From: Takakia lepidozioides | Taxonomy: Eukaryota; Streptophyta; Takakiopsida; Takakiales; Takakiaceae | DNA: 64,000 bases | Assembly: GCA_030704615.1 (NCBI GenBank) | Contig: CM060734.1 | Coordinates: forward strand, 44,036,042-44,100,041 | Direction: 5' to 3' | In this document: positions 11,620 to 23,490 of the stretch, one piece after another | How positions within the stretch are numbered: the first letter of the stretch is position 1 | How the letters are laid out: every line of letters begins with the position of its first letter | The notes under the pieces: model-generated | What the model was told of the DNA's origin: nothing | What the model saw: the letters and a program-made list of their open reading frames with translations, nothing else | Databases searched by the model: none | Program-made: the position numbers and the translations under genes

Positions 11620-13915
11620 ATCTGTCTGGAATCACCACAATCGCTGCTATCAAAGGTTGTTACGCTTCAGTCTCTTTGTCTTCACTCCCAAGGGTACTAC
11701 ACAGAAACACAGCAACCAAGGACTGAGGTCTAAGGAAAATTTAGCATCCTTACTACATGAGCATCTCGTGGATGGTATGATGTAGCAAAGCTTCAAACTT
11801 TGATGCAATTGTGTAATGTATAATGTCCGGTAAGGAGCATTTGTGCTCTCTGATTCAAATTGAATGATCCACATTTCTGTAGACATACCCATAGTAAGCA
11901 ATTGGATAGAACTACCGAGGTTCCACACTATCATGTACTCTTATTCGTCGGAACTTGGCTTGTTCTTTGGCAGGTGATAAGTGAAAGCGCTCATCCATAT
12001 TCACAATCTCGTTTGGATTTGTGGGCCCAATCCCTAAGGTCAACTGAATCAGGCTATGAACAAGGAAGAACAAGTTTGTGTGGGAGACATGTTTTGTTTG
12101 AGTGTTCCTCATAAACAAATTGTAAGTGACTTGTGTTGATTTGTGCAGCAAACACCCCTCTGTCATTCACTGTTTAACCCTGGTTTGACAGGCTGATCCA
12201 ACCTCACAAAATGATACTGTGTAAGTACATAAAGGTGTGGCACAGTACAACAGAAAGGGTCACTGAACATGCCAAAAATACTGAGGCTATAGAGTTGTAA
12301 TAGATTTTCTTCTGTGGTTTCTGGAAAACACCAAAAAACAATATTCCCAAGAGAAACTGTTGGGTCCCTCTCCAGATCACAGTCACACATCCATGGATAA
12401 CAACTCTTTGCATGACTTTGTATACACACTGGACAGCACTGCAGCCTTCCAATGGCCAAGGTTAGTCATCCAACCTAGATAACTGCCACTCTCAAAGGGA
12501 CAAGTAAAACACAATCATGGATTTATCATGGCCTCACCCTACAGAAGCCTACTCTGAGGGCTGCACAGACAATTGCAGATGCATCTCTTTCCACAATTAT
12601 AATAGACAATTTCCAATGCCAGTCTCTACCACAGGTGAGCCCAACTAAATACAACTCTTTGCAACTGATGTCTTATTGACAACCAAGGGCTCTATTGTGA
12701 AGGATTTTCAGAAATAAATTCCATAAACACAATTGGCGAAAGAAATCACCAGATTCAATCATGTAGAGTTAACACCAGCAGCAGGTATTACATTTGGAAA
12801 AGGTTGTCTGAACTGAGCTGGCAACATACCCATGGTAAATGCTCCTTCTCAATGGCTTTTCCGCCAACCGATCTCCTTTAGGACTCAGTTGCCCATAGCA
12901 CGCCAGAGAAAGAGAGTATCCGCTTCACCCTGCTCAAGAACTACCTCCATCAACCAAAGATAATCAGCCTTGCAATAGAATTATGCTTAGGGGGTGACCC
13001 AAAGCAGGTTGCCAAGGTCCTGGGGAAGAGGCACTGAAGATAGTGCCCAGTGCATTTTCTCTCCCATACCACAAGTCTCTCTGGGAGTTCTGATGCTTTC
13101 GATTCGCAAAAATAAATGCCCTGAGAGACCTTGCTTTTCCCCTCGGCCAGGTCCCTCTGAATAGTGTCACCAAACTACTGATCGCTGGGACCGGATCCAC
13201 AATAGAGGAGAAGAGAGCTGGTGAGCACAATGAGTTCCATGTTTAAGGAAAATTTCTTCAAACCTGCCTTAATCAGGGCAACATATCAGGACTTCATCTC
13301 TGAGGTGCAAGTGTTTCCAAACTTGCCCTGGCCTCCAGAGGGCACCATGATCATTGACCCCACACTCTGGACCTTTGACAGATTACCATCAAAGCCTGGT
13401 AAGGTCACACCCACCTGCAACAGTCCCGTGCACTTTTCAGAGCAGAAAGATATGAGCACTGTGCCAGAAGTTCTAGGTACCTATTGCATGATACATATCG
13501 TTCCGACCACAGCCATACAACACCACAAGATGAGGGCAGTGTCCTGAGCAGAGAAACCCCTGAGATACTTCAGTAAGAGTGTGATAAACCAGTTTAATTA
13601 CCCAAGAGTAATCTGCAAAAACCCAGCAATGTCAACACCCTTGGCTAGTGATCAGAACATAAACCTGGGGTCTAAGCAGCCAAGTTGAGTTAGCAGATTT
13701 TTACAGCAGATCTGGAGCGCTGCTGAACCAACTTCAGATTGGAAGTCCAACTATTGCAGCAATCTCCACTCTCTGAACCTCTCTCAATCCATTTTCTGCC
13801 CCTCCAAAACTGGCTACTAGGTCTATGGCTAATGGTTCTGTTCACAATTTGCTTTCCAAGGAGGAAAATTCTCAACAACAATGCAAGATGACGAACCAAC
13901 CAAAATGTACATGTC
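11620..13915. other. Unassigned DNA; possibly introns of a minus-strand gene
   Basis: Base composition is balanced and stops are common. A 108-codon frame at 13221-13547 (+) is open but not recognised. Because coiled-coil exons appear on the minus strand at 13922-14017 and 15112-15264, part of this interval could be introns or 3' exons of that gene, but I cannot trace them. Confidence 0.35.
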
Positions 13916-13921
13916 CCCTAC

Positions 13922-14017
13922 CGAGGCAAGATGCCGTGCTTGCAAATCCATGTATTGGCTTTCCTGCCATGTCAGTTCTTCTGAAAGCTGGGCAACACTC
14001 TCTTGCTGTGACTTCGC
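13922..14017 (-). CDS. Putative internal coiled-coil exon
   Basis: On the minus strand a 96-base open segment lies between an acceptor-like cag and a donor-like gtaggg. It reads AKSQQESVAQLSEELTWQES, then QYMDLQARHLAS: 32 codons with heptad leucines and abundant Q/E/S. The length is a multiple of three and both splice borders are plausible. It may belong to the same transcript as the exon at 15112-15264. The call rests on composition and splice borders alone. Confidence 0.35.
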
Positions 14018-15105
14018 CTGCTTATCACAGGAGATTCAAGTCTCAGACCAAGAACTAGACCAAGAACTAAACTTCACCGAAGGATTAGAACAAGGTTTTG
14101 AGAAACTGGTGGGTTTTGAGACTGTAAGACACTAGTAACGTTGTGAGGTTTCTGGTGCCACCTTATATATGGCTATTAAGAGTGCCTCATACAGGGCATA
14201 CTCCCATGCGATTTCCCAAAGCTGATGATGGCCACACATGATTCCTTCCAAAGCTTAAAACTTGAATTTGTATTCTGCTCCTTTCATACTTGGAACAGTG
14301 ACTGTAGTCACAAAAGCTTACCCACATCAAGAACTGCATTTATGGGGTAGTGTCTTAGCCACGTGGAGACACTGAGTTCAACGCAGGCAACCCACACTAA
14401 CAGTGCTTTGATCTCAAAACTGGGCCCTTGCTGATCCATTGCAATGCTGTTCTTTCCCGATCCCTCTTATGACACCATCCAACAGGCTAAACTTCGAAGC
14501 TCTCATTACCATCCAGCAACCTGAATGTCTGAAATGGCCCCTAACCCTGAGCCCTCGCCACATTATCTGCCTTACAGCTTTCCATGCTTACAGCTTTAAC
14601 ACTAGTTCCCTCCGTGTCTTTTGGTTTACAGCTGTGGCTAAGCTAAGTTTCTTATGCTACTAACCCTTACAAAATATTCAATGTGCTTGCCGGGTGCTGA
14701 CATCCCGAACGGAGCCCATTGCGGCCAAAACAGGCCGGAAAAAGCGTCTAACTGATAACAACAAGACTCTTCTCCTCCCCATCTGTTTAGATTGCAATGT
14801 AGGTTGTCAACGAACTCTTCCAAAATACAAAAGACTATCTTGGGTGCTCACCTTTCCTTCCTCCAGAAGGTGTCCACCTTCCAAATGGAAAGCAGTAGCC
14901 CTTCGGAGTGAAGTGACACCATACGTTACGCTTGCTTCAGCAAGAGTCTTCCTTCTTCCTTCTTGTTCATCCCAAAAAGAATCGTAACAAGCAGGTGAAG
15001 AGACAACCCTTTAATCTGTAAAGTTGGCTTTGGCTGTCTCTCCTGAAGAAAATTAAAAGAGAGAGCACTTAGGGAGCATACACGAATAGGAACACATACC
15101 CCCAT
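14018..15105. other. Probable intronic DNA, no exon identified
   Basis: Short frames only on both strands. A minus-strand segment at about 14926-15046 is open after a good acceptor (tttaattttcttcag) and ends in a stop at 14926, so it could be an alternative last exon; no domain is visible. Confidence 0.3.
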
Positions 15106-15111
15106 TTGCAT

Positions 15112-15264
15112 CCACTGTAATAGCTGTCTCAATGCTCGCTCTCGGTTGTCAGCTAACCTTTCTTTCTCTGCATACCTTTCCTCTGCATGTTTTAAGGCCC
15201 ATGCATGCTTCTTCTCTGCCTCCTTCAAGGCCAAGGACAGCTTACCGCACTCTGAACAGCATCC
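15112..15264 (-). CDS. Putative coiled-coil exon (KEAEKKHAWALKHAEERYAE)
   Basis: On the minus strand, after the acceptor tgtactgcag, an open segment reads CCSECGKLSLALKEAEKKHA, followed by a highly charged helix ending RALRQLLQWMQMG. A consensus donor GTATGT follows at about 15110. The charge pattern, heptad spacing and good splice sites support coding. It lies 480 bases downstream of the proline-rich exon at 15741-17396 on the same strand, so it may be a later exon of that gene or the start of a separate coiled-coil gene. The protein family is not recognised. Confidence 0.45.
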
Positions 15265-15740
15265 TGCAGTACAGTAACATGAGGTGAGCTCTCAAGTAAA
15301 CAGTCCACAAGGGGCCTCCAACAACAGTTGCAAATGTAGCACCAGAGGATGGGACAGAATTTGGAACAGCTGAAGGACAGAGGTGCCAAGTTCCATCTCT
15401 ATTGCATACCACGCTGATCTGCGGTCTGGAGATGCTGAGCAATGAAAGTTGGGGGAGGGGCAGAGAAGAAGCCTCACACCTCAATGATTCTGAAACAGTT
15501 AAAGACTGGATCTCGATTTCCCAAACAATGCAACTGAGGTTGTATTGGGCAGAGACCCGGAGGGGGACTGTCATCAGCCACCCTCTGAATAGGTGCGGCC
15601 ACTTGCGTAATTGGAACCCAACTACATCTTCATCTGACCTTAGGATAAAGTTCAAATCTGCTACAACAAATTGTACCATCACCAGAGAAGACCATAGGAG
15701 CATCAGGGCTAACTTCCATTTGACAGACAGTCACATTTAC

Positions 15741-17396
15741 CTGAAAACTTAACCGCGCACTCCTCTGATTGTGCCTCTTTTCCATCCATAGGCATGCATG
15801 GTTTACCTTTGTTGCTGCTTAGATGCTGCTCACCATCTTCTGACAATAACATCTTCAGCGACTTAGACCTGTCCATTCGTTTAGCCTCTTTGATGCTGAG
15901 ATTATTGTCCTCAGCCAGTATTCTGATGCCATTTGTAGGATGAATTGCAGACGACTGAGTGAGCGAAGAGTCCACTGGCACCCACCCAACCGCAGGCCCC
16001 CCCGAGTCTACATTCTTGCCTTCCAGCAAGCTCAACGCGTACTCCAGCAAATTGTCTTCGTTTTGATCTGCTAGATCTAGCCCCTCGCCATCCCCCTCCT
16101 CTGGCTCTTCTCTACAGGTTTCTAGTTTTCTGGTTGGCTGAGGCTCCCTGCTCTGAGGGTCCTCCCGACCCATATTGAGTGCGGCCTGTGCTTTTGCGTC
16201 TCTCTCTGGCAATCCAAAAACCTTCAAGCTACCTTCCTCTCTATGGGCTAATCCAACACGAAGAAGGACTGGCAACTCAAGAAGATCTTCCTCCCTATCC
16301 TCACCAATTTGGTTACCCTTTACTCTGTCCTCCCAAAAGGAATCCCTGGCAGGCCTCAAGGTTTGCAAGTTGATGTCCCCAAGTTCCAAGCAGTCACCAC
16401 TGGGACCCAAACCAGCTTCTCCGCTACCATTGCAATTGGGATTGAGAAGGCCTGGGGACTGGGAGCTTTCAGCAGAATGCAATGGCTCCATCTGGTGTAG
16501 CTCGGGCATAGACTGCTGAACATTGGGACTCGCTGAAGCTTGAAGCCCAATCCTGTTTGGGAGCTCGAGAGTAGGAAGGGAGCTCACCACTGCTGGAAGA
16601 ACGGTCAGTGGTATCTGCTTCTCTGCCTCTGGGTATGGAGTAGAGGTCCCTGTGCCCCCACCAGCTGGTAAAGGGGTGGATGTCCCTGTTCCCCCTCCTG
16701 CAAACGGAGTGGAAGCTCCAGTTCCACCTGCAGGTGAAATGAGACGGGCAAGGGGGCTGCCTGGATACAACTGATATGCTGTCTGGAGATCATCCTGCTG
16801 CACATCATAATAAGGAGCATCTGACTGCCGGACTGATGAGCGTTTTTCAGAGAGTGAGGAAGCAAGTAGCTTGGCAAAAGGTACATCTGGTGATGACGGG
16901 GTAGTCAAGTGAGCTGCAAGCTCTGGAGGGGGGGTGAAAGGTGCTGTTGACGGAGCAGTTGTGAAGGTAGAAAACACAGGAGGGGAGACTAATGCTGTCT
17001 CATGGGCATATGGTCCAGTAACAAACATGTTAGAAGTTGTCTCTAATGGGATGCTTGACGATCCTCGAACATTAGAAGATGGGGGTACATACCCTGCAGG
17101 GGATTGGGCTGAAGATGGATACATGGAGTTTTGGTGTGAGGCAGGAGAGGAGGGCGGAGCTAACAAGGAAGGAGAGAGAGAAGCAAAAAGGTTTGGTGCA
17201 CCAGATGGTGGTGCCCCATTTGCGCCCCATGCATGCGAAGATTGTGTTGTTCCATCATGAAGCCGAGTGGCCGGAACAATTCGTTTTCTTCGATTGCGAG
17301 ACAATGAACCTAGGCACCAGAAGCCTCTCCCACAGCAACCACTCCTCTCCATCTGGACCCCATCTTGCAATGTCAGAGACTGGTATACATAATTGA
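15741..17396 (-). CDS. Proline-rich protein of the At5g52430 / hydroxyproline-rich glycoprotein-like family, main exon
   Basis: A 550-codon minus-strand frame contains the block that marks this plant family: FVTGPYAHETALVSPPVFST, then a TAPFTPPPELAAHLTTPSSP segment and VPFAKLLASSL. The N-terminal CCGRGFWCLGSLSRNRRKRI also matches the family pattern. A later YPGSPLARLISPAGGTG is followed by GTSTP repeats. The middle and C-terminal halves are acidic and Ser/Pro-rich and poorly conserved. The frame ends into a donor (tcag|gtaaat) at 15740. An upstream in-frame stop and an acceptor-like tatgtataccag near 17390 suggest a first exon further upstream; otherwise the first ATG is at 17352. There is no signal peptide, and the proteins are not true extracellular glycoproteins. 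The function is unknown. Confidence 0.8.
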
Positions 17397-17399
17397 CTG

Positions 17400-18590
17400 A
17401 CTCAGATCAAGAACATGTGTGGAAAGACTCAAGGACCCCAAGTCCACATTTGCAATTTGAGGACACAAAGCACAGAATGGAACATCACCACACAGACCCT
17501 GACAGGGGGAAAAGCCGAAAACACTGCAATAGAATTGTCTTCACCACATCCAAGATTTCAGTTAGCAGCTTTGAATACCCAGTTTCCAGCTACGATTGTC
17601 ACATATAGACATACAGATAGACCACAGACCTGTTGTGACATTAGTTTCCATTTGCTGGATTAAGGGACTATTAAAGTAGCAGTCACTAATCAAAAGCTCC
17701 CCCAACAACTTTCTGTGTGCCTTGGCTTTTCCAAAATCCACCCATTAAAACAGCTATCGGACTGAAATCACATTTGCTGCCACTCAGAAGATTTACAATC
17801 AGTGTTGCGTTGCATTGGAAGAATTTTGCAGGTAATCTACCTGAGGCCAAGCACCCATTCAAACCAACTAATTAAACATGACAACTGGCAGCAATGACTT
17901 TAAATCTAGTGCACAGGCATCCCTGTCAATATCCATGGCGAAGCCTGACCAAACGACATCGACAAGCTAACCCTATGTAGTTTGGAATCAGGCTCCAAAG
18001 CCCACGTAAGATGCTGCCACTCACTCCCTTGCAATTTGACATAAACTGGAAATGCAAAGATCAGATCGTACAGAACGCAGACAGACACAATGGACGGTCC
18101 GATTCCAGAGAATTCCCATGCCATGTGCAGACAGGGAAGGTAACACGGGGACTGCGAAAGAACGCAGGAAAGAGAGGGAGATGACGAGCCGCTGAACAAA
18201 GGAGAATGATACGTGTACGTGAGAAAAGAGCAGAAAGAAGGTGGAGACAAACATAAGACATGGAACTCAAAAGCGCGAGAAAGTACTCCAAGCCAGTGCA
18301 TGCCGACTCCCGTGATAAAAAAGAAATGACAGAGACCACTCCAAGGTTGCATGAGAAATACCAGCAACAGCAGAGTCCTTCCGGATCCTAACCCTCCCAT
18401 GTTTTCAATACCCAGGGCAGAAGAAGACAGACACGGAGAGAGAAAAGAGAGAAAGAGAATGAGCAAAAGTCGAGCAAATGTCCACCTGAGGGTGCTGTGG
18501 GGAGGCGCGCCGGCTGAAAGGTTTGCGAGTTCTTGACATCACCACTACAGAGCGATCATGGCCACCATTACCAACCCTCACGATCTCCTT
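17400..18590 (-). promoter_or_regulatory. Presumed 5' region or first intron of the proline-rich protein gene
   Basis: No convincing exon was found, although the family normally has a short first exon that should lie here on the minus strand. A 186-codon minus frame (17906-18466) is rich in S/F/L/C and looks like translated pyrimidine-rich non-coding DNA. The region ends at a long CT tract, which reads as GA repeats on the gene's strand. Confidence 0.35.
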
Positions 18591-18596
18591 GAAAAA

Positions 18597-18932
<336 letters not shown>

Positions 18933-18939
18933 ATAACCT

Positions 18940-21240
18940 AATCGCATCGTTGTTGATTCAATCCCTCTTTTGAAAAACTTGGTAAATTTTCAGCTTTCTT
19001 TGTCCATCAAGACACGCCAATGAGTACATATGTGTTCTACTAGTCGACGACTCCTCTATTGCATCCCTCTCTCCATCTCTGTTTCTACGCGTCCTCCAAG
19101 CACAGTTAGATTGTGCTCTCTACCTCTCACGTACCTCTATCCGTCCCCCTCACTCTCATGCCAGTTGCTGGGTTTTCTACCTCCAAGCCCCCTCCCAAGT
19201 CTCTCCCTCTAAGGATGTACTGGTACGTAAATTTGTCAAGACTCGTGGATCTAGCCCTCGCTGTCTCCGTGCCTGTTGCTCTTCACAGTTGCGGGAATAA
19301 GAATGTGCGAGCAGAGTGCAGGGCAGCTAGTAGGTAGGCGCATCAGATTGTCTGCATCACACTCAACAGAAAGCGAGTCTTGTCGATTGCTTGCGGAAGC
19401 AGGTAGCCTGCACACAGAACGGTCATGGGCCCACGTCAGCGAGGAAGACGACCCCATCCCCCTGAGAAGCATCTAATCATCGTATCCCTGGATGGACGAC
19501 ATTCGCATGTCACATCACACACAAAATGCGGCGATATTGGATTGATTATAGTCGCCTCACACCACCAAATAAAACGGCGGCTACCTGGCAAACACGCCAG
19601 AGGCTAACCAGCGGCTAACCAGAGAGTTAACTATTGAATAGTGATTTACTTTACACTATATTTTGAATCTCGCTTGGCACGGCCCAGAAACCAAAATTAG
19701 GGTTTAATTTAGGGTTTGATGTTTGATGCACGCGCAGCCCTCTGGCAACATTGAATCTCGCTCCACGGGATGCTTGCCAATCTCCCAGCTTGCCGTTGCA
19801 TCGTCGCGGATTACTTATATCAACGCCACCGATGCTTGCGTAGAACAGATCACAGAGCGAGGGTCTTTGATTTTGTTTCTGGAGGTCTTTTTTTCCGCTT
19901 GACTTTTCTCTTATGCTAACTGAACTTGCAGGAATTGGGTGGGATTGTGACTATAGGTGGGAGTTTGCTGGGGAAGCTGGAACGGGACAGGAGAGCTCTT
20001 TGAGTTAGATTGGAATTTGAAGAACTGCCGGCTGTCCAACATTTTTCTGATTGAGTAGCCAGGTTACAAGATTTTTTTTAACAGTAGCGGGGCGACACGA
20101 CATTGATTACTACTTTTTGGAGTGCGGCCGGTGGGCCAGTGGTGACATAGTGTGAATGATTGACCAGTGAGTCACATCTTTCGTAGAGTAAGATTAAATA
20201 AAGTCTTACCCTTGCTCACAGATTGGTTGGGGGGTTTATGGCCAGCACACTGCTCATCTACTCCAATGGGATCGAGGAGAGGGTTTCTTATGAGGCGACA
20301 GACGCTGAAGGTCAGAGAGTGGGACAGCGGCCTCTTAATGTGAGCACCGTAGGTTACCTGTGAAAGCCGCTGGAATAGGAACATATAAAAAAAAGGCGTA
20401 TGCAGGAGTGTGAGAGGGATCACACTGATTGCAAGAGAACTGAAGAATTGAACGGCCCCCTCAGACGTCTGGCATTCAAGAGGACTGGACAAAGGACTTC
20501 CGTGAGGACAATCTCTATTACCATTGGCCTTTTGTTGGCTCCGCTTGTGCAATGTGGGTAGGTAGATGCTCTCCTACAACTTGCTCAACATGAATAGCAA
20601 GGTGTATAAGAGAGGCAAGGGTTTGAGAGCCCGTTTTAGAGTGTATCGTCTAGGCTACTGATGAGTGGTGGAACGTCATGGATTACGATAGGTTTAGGGG
20701 AGGAGTGACGAAGACGATCAGAATGAGGGCGTCCACGAGGGCCCATGCGTGAGCAGAATCTCAGCAACCATCAATGTCCCTTCACTGACACTTGACGATG
20801 AGCTTGCTGTTGCAGTCGGATGAAACAGCCACGAATGTGCAACGAATGATGCCCACATTCTCATCCTCGATTGGCCCCAAGTGCAGTGTTGAGAATAGCC
20901 ATTTCATTTCCTCTCATACTTTCAATAGTATAAATAAGAAATAAAAATAAAGAATAAGTATTGGGCCTGTCACTGATTCGCCTTTTTCCCTTGGAAAAGG
21001 TGGGGGGGGGGGGCATTCGCTTACTACTTTGATTGGTTACAGTTTCAAGTTTTGACAGCGAAATTTTGCATGAAATTTAAGAGTTCTATGTCTTTTTTTT
21101 CCTTTTTTAAAGAAAGGGAAACACCCGCAACCGCTCACAAATTAGGCCCCTTAATTATAGTGAGAGGAGAAAATAACCTCCTTCGTAGTAACCTCGCCAT
21201 GAGGGAGCACAAGGCTCAAGGGATGACGTCGAAGGGGAGT
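18940..21240. other. Unassigned region, possible promoter DNA, no gene assigned
   Basis: The sequence from 19000 to 19900 is less AT-rich and CpG-containing, as in plant promoters or 5' leaders. A plausible acceptor (ctgaacttgcag) lies at about 19931. No coding frame longer than 130 codons or known motif occurs. A poly-G run of 12 lies at about 21002-21013. Confidence 0.4.
19694..19722 (+). promoter_or_regulatory. Two telo-box-like motifs
   Basis: The sequence ttagggtttaatttagggtt contains the TTAGGGTTT core twice within 16 bases. Telo-boxes (AAACCCTAA / TTAGGGTTT) are common close to transcription starts of plant housekeeping genes. No downstream coding gene was found, so the functional reading is weak. 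Confidence 0.4.
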
Positions 21241-21251
21241 ACACCTCACAA

Positions 21252-21320
21252 GGTAGCAGGATTCGAACGCAGAATCAAATGGGTGGCACTCAGTGCTCTA
21301 TCCAGCTGAGCTACCGACTG
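21252..21320 (-). pseudogene. Degenerate tRNA-like sequence
   Basis: Read on the minus strand, it has a good D-arm and A box (GGTAGCTCAGCTGGATAGAG) and a B box (GCGTTCGAATCCTGC) at the spacing of a tRNA. The acceptor ends and the anticodon stem do not pair properly, so it is probably a tRNA pseudogene or the head of a tRNA-derived SINE rather than a working tRNA. No amino-acid identity is claimed. Confidence 0.5.
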
Positions 21321-21329
21321 GTGGGTCTA

Positions 21330-21870
21330 TTTTTTTTCCCTTTTTTTTTTCAATAGAAAGGGGACAGAGGCCCTTTAAATCATATTGATAGAAGTCTTGA
21401 AAAAATTAACCAAGACCCGACGAGGAGATTTGTGGTTCCTATTTTTGTTGGAATACTTGGAAACAGTGTTTTCTTTTAAATTTGGCAGTGGCTACTGAGT
21501 TTTGCAACAAATAGCCATATTTTTTGTTCATCCACTGAAATTTGGATAGTCATCCTCCTATGTGCTTTCATCCATGTATATCATCCTTATTTGGCAAATC
21601 CATCCATAATTGGAATTTAATTGGAAAAATTTGGCGATTTCATCCATAAGAAAACAGGGAATGTACAACAGAATATTCCTTTCTATTTTTTTTGACGCCG
21701 AAATATTGCAAAAATTCTCCAGAAATAAAAACACTCCGTGGACATGAGGTATTTGATTTCATTCCCCTGAATGGGATTTCTGTACCATGGAATGGGCCGG
21801 AAAATGCGGGGCTACCCACATTTTTGAGGCAGGCAGCATGAACCAGGCAGAATGTCATCCGCCCTGCCCA
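21330..21870. other. Intergenic DNA, catcc-rich, no gene
   Basis: AT-rich sequence with repeated catcc and tcatcc words. A similar catccatcc-rich stretch occurs at 41640-41890, suggesting a shared low-complexity repeat. No gene is visible. Confidence 0.4.
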
Positions 21871-21878
21871 TTCCATTA

Positions 21879-21978
21879 TGTAATTGCATAATAGAGCCCA
21901 TCCCTCAAAGGGGGCAGGTCCCACAAGCCGCAAGGGGAAGAGGCTCTTATTTACGCTGGCTTCGGTTGGTGTCAAATA
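21879..21978 (+). mobile_element. 3'-tail fragment related to the Dualen-like LINE
   Basis: This segment aligns with 50557-50645, the 3' end of the non-LTR element. Both have atag.gcccaccc, gccgcaagg, ggctcttagttacgc (here ggctcttatttacgc) and end in a hairpin-capable GC block (gctggcttcggttggtgtc here). It stops at a TA microsatellite. It is either a strongly 5'-truncated LINE copy or a SINE that shares the LINE tail. Confidence 0.6.
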
Positions 21979-21979
21979 T

Positions 21980-23490
21980 GTATATATATATATAATTGCA
22001 TAGGTAGTCGATTCTGCCGCTGAAGTGAAAAACCCATATATATGGCGCCCGTGAAAAAAGGTTGCAATTCTGTCGAGTAAAAGAGATCTAAAATGCAGCA
22101 GAATTGACTCGCTACTGACCATTATGTACATGAGTTTTTTCACAGCTCACAGAGCCTGGTGTCAGTTCATCCTGTAGAAGACATTGAAAATCCCCTTCAC
22201 TATTACATCTAGTTACTATTGGTTCTTTTTCATTTTCTTATTGTTTGGTCTCTCTATTGTGTCTTTGTACAGTAGATCAGATGGTGGATGCTAGTTCATG
22301 GACTCAAATAAAGATGTCGGTCAGTTGTGGAAAGGAGAAAGGTTTTTTTTATTTACTCACATTTGGCTTCGGCCAAAGGATTTTTATTTTTTTAATTAAA
22401 TTGGGATGGAAGCCCAGTTGATCAAATTAATAAGGGACAAGGGAAAAAAAAAACCCTAAGAAGGCCATAAAGGCAAAAAAAGGGGATACCACCTCGCAAT
22501 AGAAAGTCAACAACAAGCAGAACAAAATATTGAGAAAGTTACAAAAAAAACGAAGCACGTGGGGACACTGAATTGCATCAATCTAAAAAGCCTCGCATGG
22601 AGGGGCACTAAAAGGCTAAGAGATAGAGATGGATTGTAGCCTAATTAGAAGCGAGAGCCACGTCCCAAGAGAGCCACGTCCGAAAAGAAACAAGAGGAGT
22701 CTACACTCCAAAATGAGCCTTGTTCCTGCATAGGCAAGCCTCGTGGTGCCTCCAGGTTACCTCTCCTTCTTCATCAACGATTGGACTCCCACGCAACAGG
22801 GAGGTGTTTATGCCAAAGAATTCACTATTCTGATAATGCACAGCAAGGGTCGTTAGCGCTACACGAGGGCTCCAAGAAACGGTGACGCCGTAGTTGTGTT
22901 GGACTTAGCCATTTCAACTTCTTCTCTAATGCGCCGCTAGATAGCTAAGTTAGGCCGACCACTATCAAGAACTGCAAAGTAGTAGGCTTCTTGATTATTT
23001 CTTAGACAGCCCGATATTTAGTTATGGCTAAACAGAGTGGCAGAACCCGCAGCGACTACTCCCGTGAGAGAGAGGTCGAGATATAGAGTCGGCCGTCATT
23101 GTACTTACTTCTAAACAACGGAGTGTATGCGAAAGGTGCAGAGGAAGGAGGCGCTGCTGATGAGCGTTTCCAGGGAAATAGCAGGAACACACAGGGTCAA
23201 ATGCAAGCGAATTTAGTTGATGAAGAAAGTTGTGCACTACACGCCTTATCGCCATGGCAGGGCGTGCTAAGGCCAGAAGCCAAAGCTAAACGCAGCAAAC
23301 CCCATGATGGCCGCAGAGCCAACAGCCAATGGCTAGGTCAACAGAAACACCACAAAGCCAAATGGAAGAACCGCAGGCTGAGGCGCTTGAGACAACAAGA
23401 ATGGAAACCACGGGCAGTATACGTGAGAGTAGTGCAATGTTCTGATCGAAGAAGCACAAGGCTCAGCTCCCTCAGATAGTGGAGTAGGCG
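21980..23490. other. Unassigned DNA with a possible minus-strand L1 3' end
   Basis: At 22370-22500 the minus strand reads as a T-rich 3' tail (ttaatttgatcaactgggct, then ttccatcccaatttaatta) resembling 3' ends of plant L1-type LINEs. The adjacent 22500-23000 could be its decayed C-terminal part. No clear zinc-finger pattern is readable, so this is only suggestive. The rest shows nothing recognisable. Confidence 0.3.

Noticed and set aside
13221-13547. 108-codon + frame with a Pro-rich, Trp-containing sequence
   Set aside because: Reads somewhat protein-like, but no family, no supporting exon and no recognisable start; too weak to call.
15242-15703. 153-codon minus frame
   Set aside because: It spans likely splice borders (tgtactgcag at 15265 and a donor-like aaggtcaga near 15645) and shows no family resemblance, so it is more likely intron with possible small exons.
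17906-18466. 186-codon minus frame rich in Phe, Leu, Ser and Cys
   Set aside because: No domain, no start context, and composition typical of a translated pyrimidine-rich 5' region or intron.
21252-21320. A working tRNA gene
   Set aside because: A and B boxes are good, but the acceptor stem and anticodon stem do not pair, so it is listed as a pseudogene.
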